64,000 nucleotides of DNA, taken from positions 294,389 to 358,388 of the forward strand of contig JAMPIV010017564.1 in assembly GCA_024509875.1 (NCBI GenBank), written 5' to 3'. The position numbers were made by a program, and so were the translations under genes. Under the pieces are notes generated by a model that saw nothing but the letters and a program-made list of their open reading frames with translations, did not search any database and was not told the DNA's origin. Shown here in pieces: positions 36,559 to 46,587 of the stretch (position 1 is its first letter; the number at the start of each line of letters is the position of its first letter). Source of the DNA: Oreohelix idahoensis (lineage: Eukaryota > Mollusca > Gastropoda > Stylommatophora > Oreohelicidae).

Positions 36559-36917
36559 GGGAGCCGCGCTAGCGTAGTGGTTACAACACCGCTCTGGCGA
36601 CCGGGTGATACAGGATCAAACCCGGGCGACGGCATTTGAGGATTTTTCGTCGACAGGGGATTTGGAGTGGATTAACTCGAGACCTGGCGAGGACATTTAA
36701 AGGAGTGTCGTCGACCAGGGATTGGCGGCTCCTGAGCCGACCCAGCTCTAATGGGTACCTCCGAAATCGGCGAGTATTTGCCTGTATGGCGAGGGACACC
36801 TGTCTCTGTACAAGAAATAAAGGGATACTCACGTAAAATCAATGTCAGGTTAGACATAAATAATAACCTGCGATTTCGCCTCGAGTATTAGCGGGCGTAT
36901 GAAAAAAAAAAAAAAAA
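36559..36917 (+). mobile_element. tRNA-derived SINE with 12-bp TSDs
   Basis: AACCGTATTTCA flanks both sides (36547-36558; 36918-36929); the empty site AACCGTAATTCA is at 43604-43615. The head at 36559-36632 is tRNA-like: GCTAGCGTAGTGGTTACAAC carries a pol III A box and GGATCAAACCC a B box. The body of about 270 bp contains CCAGCTCTAATGGGTACCTC, which resembles the conserved centre of the other SINE family at 50560-54590. An A-run forms the tail at 36902-36917. It has an internal promoter but no protein; a LINE in the genome would mobilise it. Confidence 0.9.
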
Positions 36918-37055
36918 AACCGTATTTCACATTTCCCGTCCTCAAACTTCAAAGAAAGACCGCCGCGCTGACCTTGCGCTGGTGTGTGTGTGTGTGTGCT
37001 CGCTGTGGGCGTGTGTCGCGCTACAACCAAGCAAGTGTTATCAAATCTCGCTACA

Positions 37056-37087
37056 GAGCCCTCTTCTTTCAAACAGTGCCTGAGCGG
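37056..37087 (-). promoter_or_regulatory. Polypurine tract candidate of Gypsy C
   Basis: On the minus strand GAAAGAAGAGGGCTC abuts the 3' LTR start (TGTAGCG). This is the usual place for the primer of plus-strand cDNA. Confidence 0.6.
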
Positions 37088-38700
37088 TTAACTTTTTGGT
37101 AACACATGCTGCTGTTCCTCCTTACTTTTTTGTTCCTCTATATCTGCGTTGATAGGATGACGACTTAAAAAGTCGTGTCCAAGATTGTCCCGTCCTGGAA
37201 TATATCTCACACTGAACGAATATGGAGATAATAGTAAACTCCACCTTAAAAGTCGTGAATTTAATTTTTTAGACACTGCTAAAAACATCAAATGCTGGTG
37301 ATCACTTTCCACAAAGAAGTGTTTCCCGTAAAGAAAAGGGGCGAATTTATTGATGGACCAGACCAAAGAGAGGCATTCACGTTCAACGGTAGAATAATTT
37401 CTTTCAGCTGCATTTAACTTTCTACTGTAAAAGCTACTGGTAATAGCATATGTGACGGTGTGTCTGCCCGCTGTAGTAATGTTGCTCCGATGCCTACATT
37501 GCTAGCATCTGTTCTTAGTACGAATTCTTGAGTGAGATCGGGAAGGGCAAGGATAGGTTTATTTGTCAGCTTATTTTTCCACTCTGTATAAGCCTGTTCA
37601 CATTCCGCAGTCCATTTTATTTTATCCGGCTGGCCTTTTTTGGTTAAGTCGGTTAATGGCGCGCATAATGAGTTGAAATGGGGTATATATTTCTGATAAA
37701 ACCCGCACAATGACACAAAGGATCTTACATCCTTCTTAGTTTGTGGTCTTGGTGCTTTTCTCATTTTCTCTACATTCTTTGGGTCAGGAGACATTTGCCC
37801 TGTAGAGATAGTGTGACCTAAAAATTCCAATGTCTCACATCCAATATGACACTTAGTTGGGCGTCTGTCAATCCCGTTTCTCTCAATCTACCTAACAACA
37901 TGGAGAGTGCTACTATGTGTTCCTCGAATGTAGTAGTAGCAATCAGAATATCATCCATGAAGTTGGTGATATGAGGATTTTGTAATGGTTCCAACAATTT
38001 CCTCATCATTCTGGAGAAGATACTTGGAGCATTCTTTAACCTAAATGGGAGTACATTGAACTCGTAATGTCCATCCGGTGTACTAAAGGCCAACAGTTTC
38101 CTAACTTCTGGTTTCACTGGTATTTGGTAGTATCCCTTGCTTAGATCTACTTTTTGAAAAATACCGAACCTTACTTAAGGTAGCAAACAACTGATTGGTG
38201 TCAGGTAATGGGTCTACCTGAGATTCAGTGATAGCATTTAGTTTCCTATAGTCAATGCATAACCTGTGTTCACCACTAGGCTTCCTTAATAGCACCACAC
38301 TTGAGCTGTAGGGAGATTCAGACTTTGAAATAATTTTCTCTTTTAAGAGATAGTCAATCTCATCCTTAAGTGCTTGTCCTTTAGCATAAGGTATAGGGTA
38401 TGTCCGCATACACACTGGTGTAGGGTCAGTAATCGTCATGTAAAACTCTAACAGATTAGTACACCCCGGCTTATCTGTGAGTACATCAGCATGGATTTCT
38501 AACACCTCCTGAACCTTTTTCCTCTGCTCAAGAGTTAAATTTTCACTCACATTAACCTGAGCATAGCTTTCCGTAGTTGTTAGGGGGTATTCCATGGAGG
38601 AAATTGGTTCATTCTGCATTTCTGTTGCAATGGCCAGGGTCATGATATGGGCAACTTCTGATGCTTCCCTGTCATAATACTTTTTAAGAAGGTTGACATG
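37088..38700 (-). pseudogene. Gypsy C RT-RNase H
   Basis: Starts within the frame ending at 38101: VLTDKPGCTNLLEFYMTI, YPIPYAKGQALKDEI, SPYSSSVVLLRKPSGEHRL and CIDYRKLN. Frameshifts near 38150, 37825 and 37420 break it. The second segment has LPFRLKNAPSIF and the catalytic NFMDDILIA; the third has GHTISTGQ, KKDVRSFVSLCGFYQKYI and FVLRTDASNVGIGATLLQ. The fourth (37366-37088) has the RNase H end, HFFVESDHQHLMFL, RLLRWSLLLSPYSFSVRYIP and GHDFLSRHP. All domains are present but no long frame is left. It is closely related to element A. Confidence 0.88.
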
Positions 38701-39886
38701 ATACACCTTCTCCTTTCCTTTCTTGTCAATCTTATAGTTGGTCCGGGGAAGTTTTTCCAATATGACGTAGGGTCCCTGCCATCCAATTTGCAATTTATTA
38801 TTGCTGCTGGGCAACAGTAACAGAACCTTTTCTCCACATTAAGTTCCCTATCTTTTGCTGTTTTATTGTAGTAAGCAGCCTGCTTCCTCCTGGACTATCT
38901 CAAGTTATCATTGGCCAGTTTCCAACTTGTTTTCAATCGAGCTGTCAACTCGTTGACGTATTGGTAGGAAGAAGTCATGGTTTCTTCTGCTTTTTCATCA
39001 GTCCATGTCCGCAACAATGCTTCCAGTGGACCTTTGATTGGTCGTCCAAACAACAGTGTAGCTGGAGCCAATCCTGTGGAGTTATGTGGGACTTCCCTGT
39101 AGGCAAATAGTTCTGAGTGTAAGTATGTGTCCCAAGTTTCAGGTTTCTCACTAGCCAACTTTCTAAGGATTTAAATGAGCGTGCCATTGAACCGCTCTAC
39201 TTGACCATTCCCTTGGGCATGGTACGGGCTACAGTGATAATGTCTAGCTTGAAATAACCTGAATACTTCTTGTGTTAGCTTTCCCCTAAACTGAGAACCA
39301 TTGTCAGTCAATATTTAATGTGGGAAACCTAATCGGGTGAATATTGTTAACATTGCATCTGCCACATGTTTCGAATCTATCGATGACATTGCTACTGCCT
39401 CTCCCCACATAGAGCAAGTATCGACCAAGGTTAAGATATATGCATTTCTCTTCTTCGTCCTACTAAGGGTCCAACAATATCCACGGCAACACGTTCGAAG
39501 GGCGTTCCCATGATGGGCATTTCTCCCAGTGTTGCTGGTGTAGTCCTATGTTTAGGAGCTACTCTTTGGCATTCTGGACAGGATCTCACATACGTATTAA
39601 TGTCCTCTGTGATCCCTGGCCAAAAGTAGTGACAGGCTATCCGTTGTCCAGTGGCCCCTATTCCCATATGTCCACTGAAAGGTATAGCATGTCCTAGCTT
39701 CATAACCTGCTCCCTGTGTGATTTTGGCCTTACAAGCTGTCCATGTCCTTTTGGTCCTGGTCCAGCTTTTCTATATAGTAGGCCATTTTTCATATATAAG
39801 TCTCCTTTCTCTGGTGGGTTATAGCTTTTACGTAATTTGCCAAAGCAAGGCTTCAATTTACTGTCAGCAGTTTGAGCCTTTCTCAT
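38701..39886 (-). pseudogene. Gypsy C integrase
   Basis: Segment 39886-39431: GLLYRKAGPG, then a zinc domain (GHAIPFSGHMGIGATGQRIA, then CPECQRVAPKHRT), then LGEMPIMGTPFERVAVDIVG with the first Asp. Between 39430 and 39160 the frame continues with stops but still shows LTDNGSQF (second Asp) and GNGQVERFNG (Glu). Segment 39158-38895 has LHSELFAYREVPHNSTGL and the LFGRPIKGPLEALLRTW block shared with element A. The GPY/F-like module (IGWQGPYVILEKLPRTNYK) and YHVNLLKKYY lie at about 38800-38690. Integrase lies upstream of RT, as in A and B. Confidence 0.87.
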
Positions 39887-39889
39887 CTC

Positions 39890-40834
39890 TTATGGATGAG
39901 TATTGATGATAGTGTCCTCCTCTTTCTTAGAGCTTGCCCTGGTTTGGACTGTGGCCATCACTATGGGTCTTATAGGTTCTCGTAGAAAGATATATCTACT
40001 TCCCAGTATTAATCGGTAGATAGGGTTGTCCATCACTGCTGATTTGATCTCTCCTGCCACATAGCGAGATCTTATGTTGATACGGGCTATGGGCAGTGTC
40101 ATGGTTCCTGCTCCCTTGACTGGTCCTCTGATTTCCACGGTTTCTGTGGTTATCTGTTCCGGACTCACAAGAGAAAAGCACACTAGTGAGTCAAAGTCCA
40201 AGCCTGTATCATATAAGCACAGTACTTGTGTGCCATTCAAGGTCACTTCCTCACAGACAGGGGGATGATAGAGGTCCTTCTGACTATCTGCCAGGTCCTT
40301 CCTTCCGTTGTTCTCTGTTGTAAGGCATGCAGCATGATGAGGAGGGTTTTTCCGTCTGCATTCCGCAGTATGGTGGTTACTCATTTGGAGAGATTTACAC
40401 CACTTTCCTTCCTTTCTTGGAGGTTTCTTTTCTAATCCTAGAGGGTTTTTGTCTTTATAATCAGTTCTGTGTTTGTTCTTGTTGGAATTGTCCCTGTGTT
40501 CATAGTTGGTAAAGTTTTGAGAAGGTTTGAAGTTCTCACCCTGCTTCTTCTTATTTCCTGACACTTCTGACTGAGCTGCTTGATATCTTTCAGCCATGGT
40601 TAAAATATCTTCCAATCTCTCTGCTACTTGCTCCATAAGAAATTTTTTCATTTCTTGAGGCATGGATTCTCTCAGTTGTTCCATCATGACCATTTCTTTT
40701 ATATCTTGACATTTTCCTAAGCTAATCCATTTTGTCAGATAAGTTTCCAATCTGGCAGAAAACTGGTGGTAGTTTTCTCCTGGAAGTAGCTTAGCAGTTC
40801 GGAATCTCTTTCTATAAGATTCAGAATTCTTTTC
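39890..40834 (-). pseudogene. Gypsy C capsid C-terminus, zinc knuckle and protease
   Basis: From 40750: METYLTKWISLGKCQDIKEM, then QLRESMPQEMKKFLMEQVAE, then RLEDILTMAERYQAAQ. This is a clear SCAN-like capsid helix bundle. A single CCHC-type knuckle follows, WCKSLQMSNHHTAECRR, in which the second Cys of CX2CX4HX4C reads Leu. The protease has LCLYDTGLDFDSLV (active-site DTG) and PIYRLILGSRYIFL. The frame ends at 39890 just before integrase. A break near 40790 separates it from the N-terminal gag. Confidence 0.82.
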
Positions 40835-41475
40835 CTACCTGACCAGTAAAGCCTGTTTAGAGATTTCATAATCTTCCTGGTCTTCTTTTGAGAGTTTTAA
40901 ATAAACATCGTATGAAACTCCCCTTAACCCCTGAGATAGCTTAAGGCTCCATTTTTCCTTTTCCAATACATAGGTAGAGGCCAGTCTCTCATATCTATCC
41001 AGGTACGACTCAATGGCGTCCTCTTTTTCAATAAATGGATCCAGGTGGAAACTCATGGCTTCATTTGCTGTGCTGTGGTTGGAGCTCTCAGGGTGAGGTG
41101 AGCTAGCACCATGATTGCTAGCTGCTCCCTGGAGTTCAAGTTCCTTTAAACTTAACTCATAAGCTCTTTGTAACCTTCTTTCTTCAGCTTCAGCCTCAAC
41201 TTCAAATCTTTTGGCTTCTCTTTCTGCTTCTAACCTTTTGGCTTCTCTCTCTGCTTTCATTCTTTTCTCTTCTCTTTCTGCCTCTAATTTCTTAGCTTCA
41301 GCCTCAACTTCCATTCTTTTAGTCTCTCTTCCAGCTTCAGCTTCCATTCTTTTAGTTTCTCTATCTAAATATTTATCCACTTCAGTTGTGATATGTCGAA
41401 TTAGAGCATCTCCTGTCATACCAAGTCTTTTTCTTCCTGCATAATCGCAGCTCTAAACTTCATTAATTCAGCCAT
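40835..41475 (-). pseudogene. Gypsy C gag N-terminus
   Basis: The probable start is ATG at 41475 (MAELMKFRAAIMQEEKDLV), lost to a stop/frameshift near 41420. The frame at 41419-40835 has a highly charged helix of repeated REAKRLEAE/KRMEAE units, then LSLKELELQGAAS, a linker, and SYLDRYERLASTYVLEKEKW with YDVYLKLSKEDQEDYEISKQ, the capsid N-terminal part. The charged repeat parallels the coiled-coil repeats in the gags of A and B, so this layout is shared by all three elements. Confidence 0.8.
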
Positions 41476-41732
41476 GATGATTACTTACCAGAGGGTATAT
41501 AATTTTATCTTCACTAACCAAATAACTTAATTAAAATCAATTAATTACTTTGAACAAGTCAAATCCTTAAAACCTTGTGAGCGTTTCCTATTTACTTCGT
41601 ACTCAATGGTACTACTATTACGAAAAAATTTCTAAGTTTTAGAATTTTTTCAAAAAAATTTATTTTTACCAACTATTTGTGGCTGAAGATAGAAGAATAC
41701 ATAGATAGTGGCTCAGGATACAAAATAATATC

Positions 41733-41751
41733 CCGCGAAAGAGCCTCCAAT
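41733..41751 (-). promoter_or_regulatory. Candidate primer-binding site of Gypsy C
   Basis: On the minus strand TGGAGGCTCTTTCGCGGGA begins one base from the 5' LTR end. The TGG start fits a tRNA CCA end; the tRNA is not identified. Confidence 0.55.
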
Positions 41752-41752
41752 G

Positions 41753-43733
41753 TAGCGAAAGGTTTTTATATTATGATAATAGTGGTAGAACCGAAGTAGA
41801 ATCTCTCTCCAGAAAGTATTAAGTTCCAGTGCCCGAGAAGTACACTGGTATCACAAGTGAGTTACAGCTGTGAATACTCTGAGCTGGACAATAGATTTAG
41901 GCTTCATAAGTATAAGTTGCTACTTTCGCTATCGTAACCCTATGTGATAATATAATTAAATTTGAAAAGGTAACTCAAAATTTAACAGTTAAAAATATAA
42001 CAAGTCAAATGAGTACAATTATCCAATTTATTATGTACATCTATATATTCTTGTAATGAGAAATGGTTGTTGTAAGATGGTAAAATGTATGATAATTTAC
42101 AGTTACAAATAAAAAAAAAACAAGCTAAAAAGTCTTGGATTTATCTTCCACTGAACTTATAACACAAGTTTGTCACATTATCTATTGCCATCTAGTTGTC
42201 ATCATTAAACAGTCGTTTTAGAAACTGCTCACAGGATTTGTTGGATGGATACACGTAAAACTCATCTTATGTTAGTTCGAGGTTCCTGAGACACACTTGA
42301 ATCCGGAAGACTTTCCTTCAGCCCGCCCTGTAACTACGGGGGACTAAGGTGTTGAAGATTGGTTGACCTCTGGGCTTCAGTGACCTGGATCAACGGTCTT
42401 CAAGTCTTTTGCATAAATTCAGTCAGGAATGATCATAATCTTGATCAGCAATGATCATAAAACTTGATCATAAAACCTGGAACAAGAAGTAATAGGTGGC
42501 CATGGTGTTCTCCCAATCTCACCACCCACTGCTGTTCATGAGGCGACCATTTCTTCAGTGTTTGTGTATAAATGAATGAATCATAGTAGTATGTTACAGA
42601 GATAGCATGATAAGATAATGTATACTGTGCAGAATACAAAATACATGAATAAATCATATGTTATGATACATGGGAATGATATAACCTTTGCCTTCCACTC
42701 ATGGATGCCTAGTCACTTATGTACTTGCTGGGATGTTGTAAGCTTCCAGGCAAGAATTAGCCATAATATATTTGGCTAACCAATTAATGGTTATGCTTCC
42801 TGACAATGCCGGTGAAGGTTATCTCTGGTTAGCGTCATTCCATTTTTTATTATATCTGATACAATCAATCAGAAATAAAATCTGAAATAAAATGATATTA
42901 GTAATACATATATCTTTAATAAGCTTAAAAACCCTCTTAGGATTAATAAGCTCACGGTGAGACTATATTGGCTGAATTTAATCTGCTCTGCATGCAGCGT
43001 GAAAATAGAACTTTTCTTGCAGAAGCTGTCTTCCAGTTTCTCTCTCTGGCTTCTGGATTTGGTGTGTGTGATCTCAACGCACCGCTCTGTCCTTATATTT
43101 CAGTCTCTCGCCCGCACGAGAAAGCCTCTCTAAAAGTCCCAAATGATCTTCGTTTCATCACCTGGTTTCAGGCGATTTGAGGCGATCTGTGCTTTTCCTG
43201 TACTTGTTTTTTTCTTCTGTTCACTACACACTTATATTCTTCCTTCCTTCCTATGTTTCATTCCCTTTTCCCCATATGAGGCTTTCACTACATATAAGTT
43301 TTATACAAATCCGTTGAGGCTTGTTAGTGTAATACATTTTTAAAGATTATTAGCTAACTTTTAGCCAATGTGATGAAGGTGAAAAATATTAATTATTTTT
43401 AAAACTATTTATATTTGAATAATATCCTTTTGGATATAATTCCTAGTCTATCTCCTTTGCTGAGTTTTTTTTATTTAATGTTATTCCAAGCAGGCGTTCT
43501 CCTGTAGTTTAAAATTTAATTTCCAGTAAATGCAAACTTCAAAAGTCCGCCATACTTTCCTATATAGCTATTTCCTCATTCTTCAGTAATATTGTCTGGC
43601 TTTAACCGTAATTCACATTTCCCGTTCTCAAACTTCAAAGAAAGACCGCCGCACTGACCTTGCGCTGGTGTGTGTGTGCGCTGTGGGCGTGTATCGCGCT
43701 ACAACCAAGCAAGTGTTATCAAATCTCGCTACA
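41753..43733 (-). repeat. 5' LTR of Gypsy C, free of the later insertions
   Basis: 1981 bp, TGTAGCGAAAGG to ATCTCGCTACA. It preserves the pre-insertion sites for the Penelope-like tandem (about 41808), Gypsy B (ATAAC, 42681-42685), RTE-X (42898-42906) and the SINE (43604-43615). It also contains the counterparts of the 70-codon frames seen in the split LTR; these are LTR sequence, not genes. Confidence 0.93.
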
Positions 43734-43738
43734 GTCTT

Positions 43739-44016
43739 AAACCTGAAATGTTCCTGGCAGTCCATGTAGCCTGAATAAACGTGTTACGCAAGTGCATAAG
43801 GCGTATGTAACGGTCTTGTGAAGGGGTGGTAACTCGTGGTCGGCCACTTCTATGGCGATCAGCAGTGGATCCAGTTTGGTGGAAACGAGCTTGAATGTAT
43901 GATATAGTGTTCCTGTGAATATTGAAATGTTGTGATACAGCTAATATAGTTACTCTAGCAGCTAACATCACTATAGCTATTGCTCGCTGTTGTTGGTTCA
44001 ATCTTGGCATTGTCAA
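43739..44016 (-). pseudogene. Tc1 transposase N-terminal fragment
   Basis: Reads MTMPRLNQQQRAIAIVMLA, then LAVSQHFNIHRNTISYIQAR and TADRHRSGRPRVTTPSQD, then YIRLMHLRNTFIQATWTARN. This is the paired helix-turn-helix DNA-binding region and GRPR linker of Tc1-type transposases. It ends where Gypsy C was inserted. The DDE catalytic domain is absent from the window; only the terminal EQCGIGGHTRY survives at 14034-14070 on the far side. About 300 bp of 5' UTR separates the start from the terminal inverted repeat at 44294-44319. Confidence 0.88.
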
Positions 44017-44321
44017 AAAATATGTTTCTGTTGGACTCTTGGTACTCTCTATTTCAAGGATTACGTTTTCACATGCTTGTGATTAGAGCTACACACTTAC
44101 CTTCCTTTTAACTGTGATAAATTCTCCCCTACGGCTTTTTTCACATGATTTATCTTGCACCGTGATTATCTCCCCATGAATAGTGCGATCCAATTGTAAT
44201 TGCACGGGTAAGTGAACAACACTCACACAGAAATGTGTGCCAACTTGCATTTGAGTTCACCCAAGAAAACACACACAGTGCCTTGTTGAACTCTGCACAC
44301 TTACTTTTTTCCATGAGTATA

Positions 44322-46172
44322 CTACCGTGGAAACAAAACAAAAAAATTTATTGCAAAAATTTTAAGATGGAAAAAAATCCCTTAATTTTTTTTATTCCAT
44401 TATCAAGTCACCCCTGAAGTCAGTTAGGGTAAGGGATGTAATTAACTGGACGTAATAGTCCGAACGCACTCCTTCGCTTAGCTCAAACACCTTTGCTTAA
44501 AAAAACCGTGTGATTGTTATACAATCACACACTACCAGCGGCGTTGTATTACCAAATAAATACATAACATAACTCCGACAAAAATCACTATTTAAATCTA
44601 ATTGTATATACGAAACAATTCTGAGGAAAAACAATAGATATATTTGTGTGGTCAGCAAGTGTTACCAACAGATTACTGTTGACATTAAAGATAGAGATGT
44701 ATATATATATAGGAAGATATTTATTTGTTTGTATACTTGTTATGTTTGGAAATATTTGGTAATAATATTTTGAGTCTGAGATTAGAACTCTAGTCAAAGG
44801 GCGAATACTCATTTTTTGCTTCGAGTGAAAGTAAATATATAGTCGCCCCACTTGAATATAGTTGAAAGGTTAACATTAGCGCATGCCCAATGAGACGATT
44901 AGTCGTCGTTGGCGCTTCCGTGATGACGGACGGATCTTGAAGGCTGTCGGACATATGAGAGTCCGAAGTTTTTGGTCATTGGGATTGATTCTGGGGAAGA
45001 GAGGAGTTTTCTCTCAGTATACTATGATGGTCGATATTTCTCCCAGAATATATATGTTAGTGTGCTAGTTACTAGTATTTCCTGAACTTAAGGTAAAGAA
45101 GAAACATTTTCTAAAACTTTACCTAGGCCTAACGACGCCATAGATGTTATATCATCTATCTATATATTTGACGGATCGTATGTAGATGATTCCTGTACTA
45201 GCAGCACTATGAGTGGACATATGTAACATTCCTTATGGGTATAGAAAACCCAAAGACATTAGATGAGCAAATGAACGGAACTTTCATTTGTAGTGAGGAT
45301 ATCTTTTGGATGAACACCGCTCACTGGGACCGGCGCCATTTTGAATCCCACTGTTGGTCTGTTTGAATTGTCAATCGGAGAACGGAGATATCTTATTACC
45401 TGATGGCGATACCAGGACCTACATTGTATTGAAGTCTACTCTTTGTTGTTTGAGATTGTCAACCTTAAAAGAAAGACCCTGTTGAAGCTAAAGCCTAAAA
45501 GACTTAGCCTGAAAGACGTAGTCAGCAGAGGGTCTGTAAGGGAGCATTGTGATGACCATTATTATTGTTAACTCAAACTGATGCGACTAGTCAGTGGAGG
45601 TATGAGACGATAGACTATCATAACTATATATTTGCTCCTATCGTTTGATTATATTTACATGCTATGAGATTGCCAAATTACTGTTGCCACCCATTTGTCA
45701 AGTATCCAATGATTTGTTGTGTCAACCTGTTCCAATGACTGTCAACCGTGCTGTCAGAGTGTGTATCATTAAACTGTCTAAAACGTCTACAGTATTTCGA
45801 GTTATCATTGACTTCCAGCCGTGAGGGTATGAGTGCATTATTATCAACTTGTCAACTCTACAGAACCATTTATGCATTCGCGTGTTGACACTCATACTAA
45901 CACTCATTGTCAACAATACATTCTTGTCGGGGCCTCATTACGTTCCGGGACAAGGTGACCTATATGACCAACACTGCGCCGGGTTTGAGTTGACCACTTA
46001 ATTTCATCAAGCCCTTATTAACGCGGTGACCTAAAAAAGAGTATTATCAGCAAGGAAATAAACAGATCTTTTGTCTAGGGGATAATTATTTTTAATGTTA
46101 CTTAATCTCACGAGACAATCACACTCTTGCTCTATCTAGACTAAAGAAAATTATATCCTACAGACGAGCCGA
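44322..46172 (-). other. Leader region of Gypsy A
   Basis: Sequence between the Tc1 insertion and the repeats next to the 5' LTR. No coding frame is recognised. With 13588-13826 it makes a leader of over 2 kb, much longer than those of B and C, so an unrecognised insertion may be included. A small hairpin (CGTGTGATTG / CAATCACACA) lies at about 44506-44531. Confidence 0.5.
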
Positions 46173-46286
46173 CATTTGTCGTGCTTGCTAAAAATTAGAG
46201 TTCAATTCCCGGAAAACGAGCTCTCATTTGTCGTACTAGATCATAATTAAAGTTCAATTCCCAGAAAACGAGCACTCATTTGTCGT
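46173..46286 (-). repeat. 52-bp tandem repeats abutting the 5' LTR of Gypsy A
   Basis: CATTTGTCGT starts at 46173, 46225 and 46277, and the last overlaps the LTR edge. Each unit holds AGTTCAATTCCC(A/G)GAAAACGAGC, which resembles a tRNA T-arm and could include the primer-binding site. No TGG sits at the expected position. Confidence 0.7.
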
Positions 46287-46483
46287 AGATTTTTGATAGG
46301 TATTTAAGATCAATTATAGTCTGGTCTGAATAGAACTAGAACTGGTGATAGCTCAGTGGGAGATAAGGTAAAGAAATAGATTTTCACAAGAGAAATGGTG
46401 AAAGGTAAAGTCTGTCCCTAAATTTGAGAGATAATCTATCCAGCCTATCGGATACGACTGAGATTCTTAGATCAGTCAGATTT

Positions 46484-46587
<104 letters not shown>

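Larger units (their letters stand above)
14088..37055 (-). repeat. 3' LTR of Gypsy C, expanded to 23 kb
   Basis: LTR sequence survives as 14088-14146, 21724-22598, 34470-34695, 35851-36558 and 36918-37055, collinear with the uninterrupted 41753-43733. The gaps are the Penelope-like tandem, Gypsy B, an RTE-X fragment and a SINE, each placed exactly by comparison with the empty copy. The LTR pair differs by scattered substitutions and short indels (a few percent by eye), indicating an older insertion than its contents. Confidence 0.92.
14088..43733 (-). mobile_element. Gypsy element C (Gmr1-type)
   Basis: The LTRs begin TGTAGCGAAA on the plus strand (14088, 41753) and end CTCGCTACA (37055, 43733), with 5-bp TSDs GTCTT at 14083-14087 and 43734-43738. 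The internal region, 37056-41752, encodes gag-PR-INT-RT-RNase H on the minus strand. A primer-binding-site candidate abuts the 5' LTR and a purine-rich tract abuts the 3' LTR. All reading frames are broken. Its 3' LTR has received four later insertions, whereas its 5' LTR has none of them. Confidence 0.93.
13829..44319 (-). mobile_element. Tc1-type derivative split by Gypsy C
   Basis: The two ends carry a perfect 26-bp inverted repeat starting TACTCATGG (13829 rightward, 44319 leftward), each flanked by TA (13827-13828; 44320-44321), the Tc1/mariner target. The right part (43734-44319) holds the N-terminal transposase. The left part (13829-14087) holds only the final codons, ending EQCGIGGHTRY and a stop at about 14034. 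The middle two-thirds of the transposase is missing on both sides of the Gypsy insertion. It was therefore already an internally deleted, nonautonomous copy of about 840 bp when Gypsy C entered. Confidence 0.85.

Noticed and set aside
36559..36632. tRNA gene
   Set aside because: Pol III A and B boxes are present, but the sequence continues into a SINE body with an A tail and target duplications, and a full tRNA fold is not apparent.
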